Assembly: GCA_016710635.1 (NCBI GenBank)
Contig: JADJVL010000018.1
Coordinates: forward strand, 1-64,000
DNA length: 64,000 bases
Direction of reading: 5' to 3'
Source: Holophagaceae bacterium
Lineage (GTDB): Bacteria > Acidobacteriota > Holophagae > Holophagales > Holophagaceae
Position numbers and translations under genes: made by a program. The notes under the pieces are model-generated. The model ran no database searches. It saw nothing but the letters and a program-made list of their open reading frames with translations, and was not told the DNA's origin. This document shows positions 43,340 through 52,178 of the stretch, in pieces. Numbering within the stretch: position 1 is the first letter of the stretch; every line of letters begins with the position of its first letter.

Positions 43340-45195
43340 GCCTTCCGGCGCCCGCAGCCCTGATCGCTGCCATCCAGGCCCGTCAGTGGGCACGCGCCTG
43401 GAGCCTGCTCGAGACCGCGTGGGCCCAGGCTCCGGGAGACCCGGCCCTCGCCCAGCTGGCCGCGAGGGCCGCCGCGGAGGAAGGCCAGCCCGCCAAGGCC
43501 GACGCCTACCTGGACCTCGCCCTCCAGGGGCATCCCGGGGACCTTGGCCTGGCCTTGTGCCGCGCCAACCTCTGGGCCATGGCCGGCCGCAGTGCGGACG
43601 CCGAGGCCGCCTTCCGCCGGGTCCTCGCATTGGCTCCCGACCAGCCCGCGGCCCTCGAGAACCTGACCATCCTCCTCCTCGACCAGGGCCGCGCCGGCGA
43701 TGCCCTTGGACCCGCGGAGAAGCTGGCGGCGGCCCTGCCCGGCTCGTCACGGGCCTGGGTGCTCGCCGGGAGCGCCCACGCGGACCTGGACCACGCGGTG
43801 CTGGCCATGGCCGCCTTCGAGCGGGCCCTGGGCCTGGACCCCGCCTCGGCCCACGCCTGGGTGGAACTGGGCCGGGTGCGCACCCGCCTGGGCCTCATCC
43901 CGGAAGCCCTCGAGGCCTGTCAGCGCGCCGGCGGCGCCCAGCCGGGAGCCCGCGAGCCGTGGAGCAACGCCCTCTTCGCCCTCCAGTCCCTCGAACCCGA
44001 TGGCGCCGCCCTGGCGGAAGCCCACCGGGCCTTCGGGCGCTGGCTGGAGGCCACGGTGCCCCCGCTGCCGCCGTTGCCGGCGAGGCCCAAGGAGCGCCTC
44101 CGGGTGGCCTTCCTGTCGGCGGATTTCCGGGACCACGCCTGCGCCTGCTTCCTCGAGCCGCTGCTGGAGCACCTGGACCGGGACCGCATCGAAGCCGTGG
44201 CCCTATCGGACACCCGGCGGCCGGATGCGGTGACCGCGCGACTGAGGACCCACGCGGCCGCGTGGCTCGACATCGCCCACCTCGACGATGGGGCCCTCGC
44301 GGCGCGGATCCGGGAGCTCGAGGTGGACGTGCTGGTGGACTGCATGGGCCACACCGGCGACAACCGGCTGCCGGTCTTCGCCCTGCGCCCGGCGCCCCTC
44401 GCCCTGACCTGGCTCGGCTATCCCTCCACCACCGGCCTGACCCGCATCGACGCCCGCCTGTCGGATGCCCTGGCGGATCCGCCCGGAGCTTCGGAAGCCC
44501 ACCACAGCGAGGCCGTGGCCCATCTCGCGGCCCCCTTCCTCTGCTATCGGCCCCCGGAGGCGCCGCCCCCCGAACGGCGGCGGGCCGGGGACGACGCCTT
44601 CGTCTTCGGCAGCTTCAATAACCTCTCCAAGCTCAGCGCGCCCACCCTCGCCCTCTGGGCCCGGGTCCTGGATGAGGTCCCGGGCTCCCGCCTGCTGCTC
44701 AAGGCCCGGCACCTCGGCGACCCGGGCGTGCAGGCCCTGGTCCGCTCCCGCTTCGCCGCCGCCGGGGGCGATCCCGGCCGCCAGGACCTCCGGGGTCCGG
44801 CGCTTGGCTTATCGACGCACCTGGCCATGTACGGCGAGGTCGATGTCGCCCTGGATCCCTTTCCCTACAACGGCGCCACCACGACTTGCGAAGCCCTCTG
44901 GATGGGCGTGCCGGTGCTCACCCTGGCGGGCGGGCGGCACGGGAGCCGGGTCGGGGTGAGCCTGCTCAGCGCCGTGGGCCTGGAGGACTGCATCGCCCGG
45001 GACGAGGCCGGCTACCTGGCCCTGGCCCGGAGTCTCGCCGGGAATCCCGCCCGCCTGGCCGAACTGCGCTCCGGCCTCCGGGCCCGCATGGCCGCCTCGC
45101 CCCTCTGCGACGGCCCCCGCTTCGCCCGCACCTTCGAAGCCACCGTCCAGGGCCTGTGGCGGGAAGCCTGCGCCCGGGCAGAATCAAGGGCATGA
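43336..45195 (+). CDS. TPR/O-GlcNAc transferase-type (GT41) glycosyltransferase 4
   Basis: A 619-residue paralogue with six to seven TPR-like units (residues 5-230) that are more divergent than in copy 2 (RQWARAWSLLETAWAQAP; GRSADAEAAFRRVLALAP; HAVLAMAAFERALGLDP; GLIPEALEACQRAGGAQP). The catalytic part from about residue 253 has LRVAFLSADFRDHACACFLEPLL, DCMGHTGDNRLPVFALRPAPLALTWLGYPSTTGL (Cys replacing the Leu-Ala seen in the DLAGH motif), FGSFNNLSKLSAPT and ALDPFPYNGATTTCEALWMG. The DCMGH variant may alter donor or acceptor choice. Its stop overlaps the ligA start by 4 bases. Confidence 0.88.
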   Translation: MSLPAPAALIAAIQARQWARAWSLLETAWAQAPGDPALAQLAARAAAEEGQPAKADAYLDLALQGHPGDLGLALCRANLWAMAGRSADAEAAFRRVLALAPDQPAALENLTILLLDQGRAGDALGPAEKLAAALPGSSRAWVLAGSAHADLDHAVLAMAAFERALGLDPASAHAWVELGRVRTRLGLIPEALEACQRAGGAQPGAREPWSNALFALQSLEPDGAALAEAHRAFGRWLEATVPPLPPLPARPKERLRVAFLSADFRDHACACFLEPLLEHLDRDRIEAVALSDTRRPDAVTARLRTHAAAWLDIAHLDDGALAARIRELEVDVLVDCMGHTGDNRLPVFALRPAPLALTWLGYPSTTGLTRIDARLSDALADPPGASEAHHSEAVAHLAAPFLCYRPPEAPPPERRRAGDDAFVFGSFNNLSKLSAPTLALWARVLDEVPGSRLLLKARHLGDPGVQALVRSRFAAAGGDPGRQDLRGPALGLSTHLAMYGEVDVALDPFPYNGATTTCEALWMGVPVLTLAGGRHGSRVGVSLLSAVGLEDCIARDEAGYLALARSLAGNPARLAELRSGLRARMAASPLCDGPRFARTFEATVQGLWREACARAESRA

Positions 45196-47189
45196 GCCCC
45201 GACCTTCAGGCGCAGATGAAAGACTTGGCGGACGCCGTCCGCCTCCACCGCTACCGCTACTACGTCCTGGACCAGCCCACGGTCTCCGACGCCGAGTACG
45301 ACGCCCTGGAAAAGGAACTCCGGGACCTGGAGGCCGCCCATCCCGACCTCGCCGATCCCAACAGTCCCACGCGACGGGTTGGCGCGCCGCCCGTGGAGAG
45401 CTTCGAGAAGGTGCGGCACCGGACGCCGTTGTACAGCCTGGACAACGCGTACACGGACGAGGACCTGGAAGCCTGGTACGCCCGCGTGCTCAAGGCCAGC
45501 GACCAGCAGCCCGTGGCTCTGGTGGGCGAGATCAAGGTGGACGGCCTCTCCCTCGCCCTCACCTACGAGCAGCGCAATCTTGTCCTGGCCGTCACCCGCG
45601 GCGATGGCGAGGTGGGCGAGGACGTCACCGAGAATGCGCGGACCATCGTGGACATCCCCCTGACCCTGCCCGGCTCGGCGCCGGACCTCGTGGAAGTGCG
45701 TGGCGAGGTCTTTCTTTCCCGCGTGCGCTGGGAAGAGCTGAACCGGGCCCGGGACGCGAAGGGCGAGCCCCGCTTCGCGAACCCTCGCAACGCCGCCAGC
45801 GGCACCATGAAGCTGCTTGACAGCCGGGAGGTGGCCGCGCGGCGCCTCCAATTCCTGCCCTGGCAGTGGGTGGGCGAGCAGGACCATTTCGAAGCCATGG
45901 AAAGGCTGGTCACCTGGGGCTTCGCCGCCATGCCCGAGCGCATGGAAGGCGCCGGCCTCGGCCGGGTGAGGGAGTTTCTTGAGCGCGTGGGGGGTCGCCG
46001 GGAGGGTCTCGGGTTCGACCTGGATGGCGTCGTCCTCAAGGTGCGCAGCCACGAGCTGCAGCAGCGCCTGGGCTTCACGGATCGCGCCCCCCGCTGGGCC
46101 ATCGCATACAAATTCCCCGCCACCCAGGCCACCACCACCGTCCTCGGCATCACCTGGCAGGTGGGCCGCACCGGCAAGCTGACGCCGGTGGCGGAGCTGG
46201 AGGCCGTCGATGTGGCGGGGAGCACGGTGCGCCGGGCAACCCTTCATAACGCCGACGAGCTGGCGCGCCTCGGGCTCCGGGTCGGCTCCCGGGTCTTCAT
46301 CGAGAAGGGCGGCGATGTGATCCCGAAGGTCGTGTCCCTGGTGCCCGGCGAGGAGGGCGACGGGCCGCTGCCGGAGATCCCCGTCGCCTGCCCCGTGTGC
46401 GCGGGTCCCGTGGGCAAGGACGACGATGCCGAGGTGGCGATCCGCTGCCTCAACCCCGAATGCCCCGCCAAGCTCGCGGCGCGGCTCCTCCACTTCGGCA
46501 GCCGCGTGGCCCTCGACATCGAAGGCATGGGCGACGCGCTGGTGGAGCAGCTGGTGGCTTCCCAGCGCTTCCGGCAGCCATGGGAGGTGCTGGGCCTGCT
46601 GGACGACGCGATGCAGGGCACCGCCTACCTCGCGGGCCTGGAGCGCATGGCCGAGAAGTCCGCCCAGAACCTCATGGCGGCCCTGGACGCGGCACGGACG
46701 AAACCCCTCGCCCGCTGGCTCCACGCCCTGGGCATCCCCATGGTCGGCGCCAGAACCGCCGAGCTGCTGGCGGAGGCCTATCAGGACCTGGAGTCCCTCT
46801 GGTCCGCCACCGAGGACCAGTTGCAGGCGGTGGAGGAAGTGGGACCCAAGGTGGCCGGTGCCGTCCGAGCCTTCCGCGACCTGCATCCGGACCTCCCCGA
46901 CCACCTCGCCGCCCTGGGCGTGGCGCCCGTTGCGCCGCCGCCCGTGGACCGCAGCGCCCTGCCCCTCGCGGGCCAGATCGCCGTGGTCACCGGCACCTTG
47001 CCCACCTTCTCCCGGGAGGAGGCCGAAGCCCTGCTGAAGCGCCTTGGCGCGAAGGTCTCAAGCTCCGTGTCGCCGAAGACCACGGTGCTGGTGGCCGGCG
47101 AGAAGGCGGGCTCGAAGCTGGCGAAGGCTGAGGCGTTGGCGATCCCCGTGCGCGACGAGGCGTGGCTGCGGGCCCAGGGCGGAAGTTGA
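45192..47189 (+). CDS. ligA: NAD-dependent DNA ligase LigA
   Basis: A 665-residue ligase joining nicks in duplex DNA during replication and repair. Domains in order: Ia NAD-binding (LHRYRYYVLDQPTVSDAEYDAL), adenylation domain with KxDG in GEIKVDGLSLALTYEQ (adenylated Lys115), OB fold, the four-Cys zinc finger CPVCAGPVGKDDDAEVAIRCLNPECPAKL region, HhH motifs (LASQRF... MVGARTAELLAEAYQDLESL, VEEVGPKVAGAV) and a C-terminal BRCT domain (LAGQIAVVTGTLPTFSREEAEALLKRLGAKVSSSVSPKTTVLVAG). Length is normal. Its ATG overlaps the last glycosyltransferase stop, an unusual context for ligA, so it appears to depend on the upstream operon or on a promoter inside it. Confidence 0.97.
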   Translation: MSPDLQAQMKDLADAVRLHRYRYYVLDQPTVSDAEYDALEKELRDLEAAHPDLADPNSPTRRVGAPPVESFEKVRHRTPLYSLDNAYTDEDLEAWYARVLKASDQQPVALVGEIKVDGLSLALTYEQRNLVLAVTRGDGEVGEDVTENARTIVDIPLTLPGSAPDLVEVRGEVFLSRVRWEELNRARDAKGEPRFANPRNAASGTMKLLDSREVAARRLQFLPWQWVGEQDHFEAMERLVTWGFAAMPERMEGAGLGRVREFLERVGGRREGLGFDLDGVVLKVRSHELQQRLGFTDRAPRWAIAYKFPATQATTTVLGITWQVGRTGKLTPVAELEAVDVAGSTVRRATLHNADELARLGLRVGSRVFIEKGGDVIPKVVSLVPGEEGDGPLPEIPVACPVCAGPVGKDDDAEVAIRCLNPECPAKLAARLLHFGSRVALDIEGMGDALVEQLVASQRFRQPWEVLGLLDDAMQGTAYLAGLERMAEKSAQNLMAALDAARTKPLARWLHALGIPMVGARTAELLAEAYQDLESLWSATEDQLQAVEEVGPKVAGAVRAFRDLHPDLPDHLAALGVAPVAPPPVDRSALPLAGQIAVVTGTLPTFSREEAEALLKRLGAKVSSSVSPKTTVLVAGEKAGSKLAKAEALAIPVRDEAWLRAQGGS

Positions 47190-47227
47190 CGCCTTCGCGC
47201 TGCTAGGCTGTGGGGAATCCACCACCC

Positions 47228-48859
47228 ATGCGCGATCGAATCGGCAAGTTCGACATCCTCAAGCCCCTCGGCGCAGGCGCCATGGGCGAGGTCTACCTGG
47301 CCAAGGACCCCATGATCGGCCGGGAGGTGGCCATCAAGGTGATCCGCCAGGATTCCATGCTCCTCGCCGGGAAGCAGGACATCGCCCGGGAGCGCTTCTT
47401 CCGGGAGGCCCGGGCGGCGGGCAACCTGAACCATCCGAACCTGGTGACCATCCACGAATTCGGCGAGGACGAAGGCCTCCTCTACCTCGCCATGGAATTC
47501 GTGGAAGGCACGGACCTCTCGATCCTGATCGAGGAGAAGGACCTGCGCCCGCAGGAAGCCCTCGAACTCCTCGCCCAGGTCTGCGACGGCCTCGCCCACG
47601 CCCACGGCAAAGGGGTCCTCCACCGGGACATCAAGCCCAGCAACATCCGCGTGGCGCGCCACGACGGCCGCCCGCAGGCCAAGCTCATGGACTTCGGCAT
47701 CGCTCGCATCGGCGGCTCGGACCTCACGGGGACGGGCACCCTGGTGGGGACCTTCAGCTACATGGCGCCGGAGTACATCCAGGGCGGCCAGGCCAGCGCG
47801 TCGGCGGACCTCTTCGCCGTGGGCGTCATCCTCTACGAGGCCCTGGCCGGGCGCCGCGCCTTCAAGGGAGATACCGGCGCCACCCTGCTCTACCAGATCG
47901 TCCACGCCCAGCCCGAGCGCCTGGAGCCGGAGCGCATCAACGGCATCTCGCCGGCCATCCAGGACCTGGTGGACCGGGCCCTGGCGAAGGATCCGCGCTG
48001 GCGCTTTCCCGATGCCGCGGCCTTCGCCGCCGCCCTGCGCGCCGCGAAGGACCCTGGCTGGGCCGGCCCCGGGGACTGGCAGGACGAGTCCACCCGGGAG
48101 GCGGCGAAGCCCTTACTCCAGGCAGGTCCGCCGGCCCAGCCACGACCCACTCTGCCGAGAACGACCCAGGCGCCCATCATCCTCACCCGGCCCGCGGAAC
48201 CCGAAGGAGAGGCGCGGCCCTGGCTCTGGCCCGCGGCGGCGGTCGCGGTGCTGGGAGGTGCCCTGGGCCTCTGGGCCCTCGGACGGCCCGCACCGGCAGC
48301 GCTTGCCGCCCCCACAGGATCCGCGCCCGTCACGCCAGGCAACGCGCCCCGACCCTTTGCCGGAACCCCCGAACCGAGCCCCGCGGCCAATCCTCTTCCC
48401 GCCCCAGCGGAAAGCCTCCCCGCCGCCGAAAGCCCGAACCCCGGCGGCGCGGCGCTGGAGGTCCCGCCCCGCCCCGTCGAACCGCCTCAGCCTCCCTCCG
48501 GAGGCGCCCGGCGGGAGCCGGAAGGCTTCGAGGCCGCCCTGCGGGAGATCGATGCCCGTCCGGAAGCAGCCCTCGCCCTGGCGGAGCAGTGCCTGCGGGA
48601 CGAGCCGAGCCATGTCCCCTCCCACGTGCTGCGCCTGTCCGCCCTGCACCGCCTCAACCGTCCCCGGGACTTCCGCGCCGCCCTCGAGGAGGCGCGGAAC
48701 GCCGGGGCGGCGCCGGTCCGGATGGACCTGATCCCCCATTTCCGCCGCATGCTGGACGAGGAGCGCCGCGCTCCGATCCTCCCGAAAGACGTGTACGCGG
48801 CCCTGACCGAAGGCCTCAGCCTTCCCCAGGGACCGCCGGGCAGGCGTCCGGGCGGGTGA
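47228..48859 (+). CDS. membrane-anchored PknB-type Ser/Thr protein kinase
   Basis: A 543-residue kinase from ATG 47228 (a GTG six codons upstream is the alternative). Residues 7-270 form the kinase domain: P loop LGAGAMGEVYLAKD, catalytic Lys37, HRDIKPSNIRV with Asp134, DFGIARIGGS and the activation loop, and SYMAPEYIQGGQASASADLFAVGVILYEALAG. A linker leads to one membrane helix (WLWPAAAVAVLGGALGLWAL), a Pro/Ala-rich stretch and a C-terminal helical TPR-like region (ALALAEQCLRDEPSHVPSHVLRLSALHRLNRPRDFRAALEEA). It thus has an extracytoplasmic sensor-like part but no PASTA repeats. It lies 38 bases behind ligA and is a paralogue of the next gene. Confidence 0.92.
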   Translation: MRDRIGKFDILKPLGAGAMGEVYLAKDPMIGREVAIKVIRQDSMLLAGKQDIARERFFREARAAGNLNHPNLVTIHEFGEDEGLLYLAMEFVEGTDLSILIEEKDLRPQEALELLAQVCDGLAHAHGKGVLHRDIKPSNIRVARHDGRPQAKLMDFGIARIGGSDLTGTGTLVGTFSYMAPEYIQGGQASASADLFAVGVILYEALAGRRAFKGDTGATLLYQIVHAQPERLEPERINGISPAIQDLVDRALAKDPRWRFPDAAAFAAALRAAKDPGWAGPGDWQDESTREAAKPLLQAGPPAQPRPTLPRTTQAPIILTRPAEPEGEARPWLWPAAAVAVLGGALGLWALGRPAPAALAAPTGSAPVTPGNAPRPFAGTPEPSPAANPLPAPAESLPAAESPNPGGAALEVPPRPVEPPQPPSGGARREPEGFEAALREIDARPEAALALAEQCLRDEPSHVPSHVLRLSALHRLNRPRDFRAALEEARNAGAAPVRMDLIPHFRRMLDEERRAPILPKDVYAALTEGLSLPQGPPGRRPGG

Positions 48860-48914
48860 GGCTTCAACCGGATCCCCGCCCTCCGCATCCCTTCCCTCAC
48901 CAGCCCAGGCCTTC

Positions 48915-50537
48915 ATGATCCAACGCATCGGCAAGTTCGAGATCCTCCGCCGCCTCGGCGAGGGGGCCATGGGCGAGGTCTTCCTCGCGCTGGATCCGGT
49001 CATCGGCCGCGAAGTGGCCATCAAGACCATCCGCAAGGATTCGGTGGCCCTCGGGGAAGCCAAGGAGGAGGCCCGGGAGCGCTTCTACCGGGAAGCCCGC
49101 GCCGCCGGCGGCCTGAACCACCCGAACCTGGTGACGATCCACGAGTTCGGCGAGGACGCGGGACTCCTCTACCTCGCCATGGAATTCGTGCCCGGGGAGG
49201 ATCTCGCCACCCTGCTCGCCCGCCGCACCCTCGCGCCCCGGGAGCTTCTCGAAGTGCTCGCCCAGGTCTGCGACGGCCTCGCCTACGCCCACGCCAAGGG
49301 CGTGCTCCACCGGGACATCAAGCCCACCAACATCCGCGTGGGCCGGCTGCAGGGCCGGCCCTTCGCGAAGGTCATGGACTTCGGCATCGCCCGCATCGGC
49401 GGGTCGGACATGACGGGCACCGGCACCCTGCTGGGAACCTTCGGCTACATGGCGCCGGAGTACATCCAGAGCGGGAGCCCCGCGCCCTCCGCGGACCTCT
49501 TCGCCGTGGGCGTGATCCTCTATGAGGCCCTGGCCGGGCGGCGACCCTTCCTCGGGGACACCACCGCCACCGTGCTCTACCGCATCGTCCACGAAGCCCC
49601 GGCGCCCCTGGACCTGACGGGCATGCCGGAGGTGTCGGCTTCTCTCCAGGGCATCGTGATGCGCTCCCTGTCGAAAGCGCCCGAGGAGCGCTTCGCCAGC
49701 GCCGAATCCCTGGCGGCGGCCTTGCGCGGGGCTCTCGACCCCACCTGGGGCGGACCCACGGACGCGGCACCCACGGTGCGCACCCCGCGGCCCGAGTCAC
49801 TGCCCGCCGGGACCACCGCCGGACGGCCATTGCCCCGGCGCCGGAGCGGGGCGTGGGCCGCCGCGGCCGCAGGGCTCCTGCTGGCGTCCGGCGGCGCCTG
49901 GGCCTGGCAGCGTAGTCGGAATGCGCCGGTTCCAGCCGCGCCGCCCCCCGCGACCCTGCAGCCCCCGGCGCCGGTGATCGTGCCCTCCGCGCCCACTTCA
50001 GCGCCCACTTCAGCGCCCGACACCGCTCCGGTGGCGAAGGTGGTTCCTGCTCCGGCGAAACAGCCGGAAATTCCCCGGCCCGCCCGCCCGGAGACGCGCC
50101 CTGAACCTGCGCCCTCGCCCGCTCCGGCCCTGAGCCCTGCGCCGCCCCCTGCGATCAGGCCTGAAGCGCCCGTGGACGAAGGCGCCGAGGCTCCGGCCCA
50201 CCTCAAGGGCGACCCCCTGGCGACCCTGCGCTGGTCCGATGACATGCTCCGGACCTTTCCCGGCAACGCGAAGGCCTATGCCCTCCGCGCGGCGGCCCTC
50301 TACGATCTGGGCCGCTACGGGGAGATCCCCGGGACCCTCCAGGCCGCGGTGGCTTCCGGCGTCACCATCCGCTCCCTCTTCCGCTTTCCCCGCTTCGTCC
50401 ACATGGTGCAGGAGGAGGCGTCGGCGCGACGCCTGCCGGAGGCCGTGCGCGCCCAGCTCGGACAGCTGCCGGGAGCCCGGGCCGAGGACGCCCCAAGACC
50501 CTTCCTGGACCGCCGCAAAGGCCGGTTCCGGAAGTAG
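48915..50537 (+). CDS. membrane-anchored PknB-type Ser/Thr protein kinase, paralogue
   Basis: A 540-residue kinase closely related to the preceding one in its catalytic domain: LGEGAMGEVFLALDPVIGREVAIK (Lys37), HRDIKPTNIRV with Asp134, MDFGIARIGGSDMTGTGTLLGTFGYMAPEYI. After the kinase domain come a membrane helix (GAWAAAAAGLLLASGGAWAW), an unusually Pro/Ala-rich linker of roughly 110 residues, and a TPR-like tail (PLATLRWSDDMLRTFPGNAKAYALRAAALYDLGRYGEIPGTLQAAV). Linker and tail diverge from the first copy while the kinase half is conserved, suggesting duplication with change in sensing. Substrates are unknown. Nearby cytoplasmic elongasome proteins are possible. Confidence 0.92.
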   Translation: MIQRIGKFEILRRLGEGAMGEVFLALDPVIGREVAIKTIRKDSVALGEAKEEARERFYREARAAGGLNHPNLVTIHEFGEDAGLLYLAMEFVPGEDLATLLARRTLAPRELLEVLAQVCDGLAYAHAKGVLHRDIKPTNIRVGRLQGRPFAKVMDFGIARIGGSDMTGTGTLLGTFGYMAPEYIQSGSPAPSADLFAVGVILYEALAGRRPFLGDTTATVLYRIVHEAPAPLDLTGMPEVSASLQGIVMRSLSKAPEERFASAESLAAALRGALDPTWGGPTDAAPTVRTPRPESLPAGTTAGRPLPRRRSGAWAAAAAGLLLASGGAWAWQRSRNAPVPAAPPPATLQPPAPVIVPSAPTSAPTSAPDTAPVAKVVPAPAKQPEIPRPARPETRPEPAPSPAPALSPAPPPAIRPEAPVDEGAEAPAHLKGDPLATLRWSDDMLRTFPGNAKAYALRAAALYDLGRYGEIPGTLQAAVASGVTIRSLFRFPRFVHMVQEEASARRLPEAVRAQLGQLPGARAEDAPRPFLDRRKGRFRK

Positions 50538-50544
50538 CCCGCGC

Positions 50545-50976
50545 CTAGCGGCCCGGCTCCGCGAGGGCCTCCGCCCGCTTCAGCCGCCACGCCTTGTCCT
50601 TGAGCGTCCAGGTCAGGCGGTAGGCGCGCCTTGACGAATCGTCAGGAAAGAGGCTTTTACCGGAACGCCCTGTGAACAGCACCGAGACGTCCTGCAGGGC
50701 CGTGCGCTTGTCCACCCGCACCGCTTCGTCGAGCACCGTCACGCCCACCTTCTGGTCCCGGAAGAGGCCCACGAGCATGAACTGGAGGGTGCCCTTGTCC
50801 AGGCCCTCCGGGCCTTCGAAGTCCGGCGCGAGAAAGGCCACCGTGCCCGGCGCGTCCGAGGCTTCCACCGTCTTCACCATCTCGTGAAAGGTGCGCTTCA
50901 CCTGGGCTTCCGGACTCTCCCCGCGGCAGGCGGCCAGCAGGAGCAACCCCGGCACAACGGCAAGTCGGCTTCTCAT
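50545..50976 (-). CDS. NTF2-like lipoprotein, unknown function
   Basis: A 143-residue product from ATG 50976. Signal sequence MRSRLAVVPGLLLLAACRG has a good lipobox (LAAC, Cys17). The mature part, SPEAQVKRTFHEMVKTVEASDAPGTVAFLAPDFEG, then GVTVLDEAVRVDKRTALQDVSVLFTGRSG and YRLTWTLKDKAWRLKRAEAL, has the length and strand pattern of small NTF2/SnoaL-like proteins (DUF4440-type). It is likely anchored in the periplasm. It is convergent with the kinase gene, 7 bases between stops, and divergent from the Cys/Met enzyme. Confidence 0.7.
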   Translation of the reverse strand: MRSRLAVVPGLLLLAACRGESPEAQVKRTFHEMVKTVEASDAPGTVAFLAPDFEGPEGLDKGTLQFMLVGLFRDQKVGVTVLDEAVRVDKRTALQDVSVLFTGRSGKSLFPDDSSRRAYRLTWTLKDKAWRLKRAEALAEPGR

Positions 50977-51015
50977 GGACTGCCTCCGCCCCCATGCTAG
51001 GAGATCGAGGCATCC

Positions 51016-52170
51016 ATGGAACCGCTGAACCACTTCGATACCCTCTGCATCCACGCGGGCCAGTCCCCGGATCCCACCACCGGCGCCATCATGACGCCGG
51101 TCTTCTTCACGTCCACCTACGTGCAGGAAGGCCTCGGGAAGCACAAGGGCTTCGAGTACGCCCGCACCCGCAATCCCACCCGGGATGCGGTGGAGGCCAA
51201 TCTGGCGGCCCTGGAGGGCGGGCGCAGCGGCATCGCCTTCGCTTCGGGGCTCGCGGCCACCCAGGCCATCTTCGAGCTGATGAGCGCCGGCGACCATCTG
51301 GTGCTGGGGCACAACGTCTACGGCGGCACCTTCCGCCTGGTGGACAAGGTGATGGCCCGCTTCGGCCTGACCTACACCCAGGTGGATACGAGCGATCTGG
51401 ACGCGCTGAAAGGCGCGCTGAAACCCAACACGAAGATGGTCCTGCTGGAGACGCCGACGAATCCCATGCTCGGCCTCACGGACATCGCCGCCGTCCGCGC
51501 CCTGCTGAAGGCGGAAGCCTCCGCAGCCCTGCTGGTGGTGGACAACACCTTCGCGTCGCCCTTCAACCAGCGGCCCCTGGAACTGGGCGCGGACCTCGTC
51601 CTCCACAGCACCACCAAGTACCTCAACGGCCACAGCGACAGCGTGGGCGGCGTGGCCATCACCAATGACGAAGGCCTGAACGAGCGCCTCCACTTCATCC
51701 AGAACGCCGCCGGCGCCATCCTCAGCCCCATGGAGTCCTGGCTCATCCTGCGGGGCACGAAGACCCTGCACCTGCGCATGGAACGCCACAACGCCAGCGC
51801 CCTGCGCATCGCCCGGTGGCTCGAGGCCCGCAAGGATCTCAAGGCCGTTTATTATCCGGGCCTGGAGTCACATCCCCAGCACGATCTCGCGAAGCGCCAG
51901 ATGAAGGGCTTCTCCGGCATCGTCAGCTTCGACACCGGCGACGCCGCCCGCACGGAGCGCATCGCGGCGGCCTTCAGGATCTTCGCCCTGGCCGAGTCCC
52001 TCGGCGGCGTGGAAAGCCTGGTCTGCCATCCCGTGTCCATGACCCACGGCAGCGTGCCCGTGGCGGACCGCGAGCGGCTTGGCATCCACGACTCCCTGCT
52101 GCGCCTCAGCGTGGGCGTGGAGGACGTCGAGGACCTGCTCGCGGACCTGGAGCGGGCGCTCCGGGCCTGA
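51016..52170 (+). CDS. Cys/Met metabolism PLP-dependent enzyme (cystathionine gamma-synthase/lyase type)
   Basis: A 384-residue fold-type I PLP enzyme of transsulfuration. Family blocks: HAGQSPDPTTGAIMTPVFFTSTYVQEG, YARTRNPTRDAVEANLAALEGG, AFASGLAATQAIFEL, YGGTFRL, ETPTNPMLGLTDI, the aspartate in VVDNTFASPFNQRPLELGADLVLHS, and the Schiff-base Lys201 in HSTTKYLNGHSDSVGG. The C-terminus has LAESLGGVESLVCHPVSMTHGSVP, typical of gamma-synthase/gamma-lyase members. It could act as cystathionine gamma-synthase, gamma-lyase or O-acetylhomoserine sulfhydrylase; sequence inspection alone does not separate these. It stands alone. Confidence 0.92.
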   Translation: MEPLNHFDTLCIHAGQSPDPTTGAIMTPVFFTSTYVQEGLGKHKGFEYARTRNPTRDAVEANLAALEGGRSGIAFASGLAATQAIFELMSAGDHLVLGHNVYGGTFRLVDKVMARFGLTYTQVDTSDLDALKGALKPNTKMVLLETPTNPMLGLTDIAAVRALLKAEASAALLVVDNTFASPFNQRPLELGADLVLHSTTKYLNGHSDSVGGVAITNDEGLNERLHFIQNAAGAILSPMESWLILRGTKTLHLRMERHNASALRIARWLEARKDLKAVYYPGLESHPQHDLAKRQMKGFSGIVSFDTGDAARTERIAAAFRIFALAESLGGVESLVCHPVSMTHGSVPVADRERLGIHDSLLRLSVGVEDVEDLLADLERALRA

Positions 52171-52178
52171 GTGACGGC

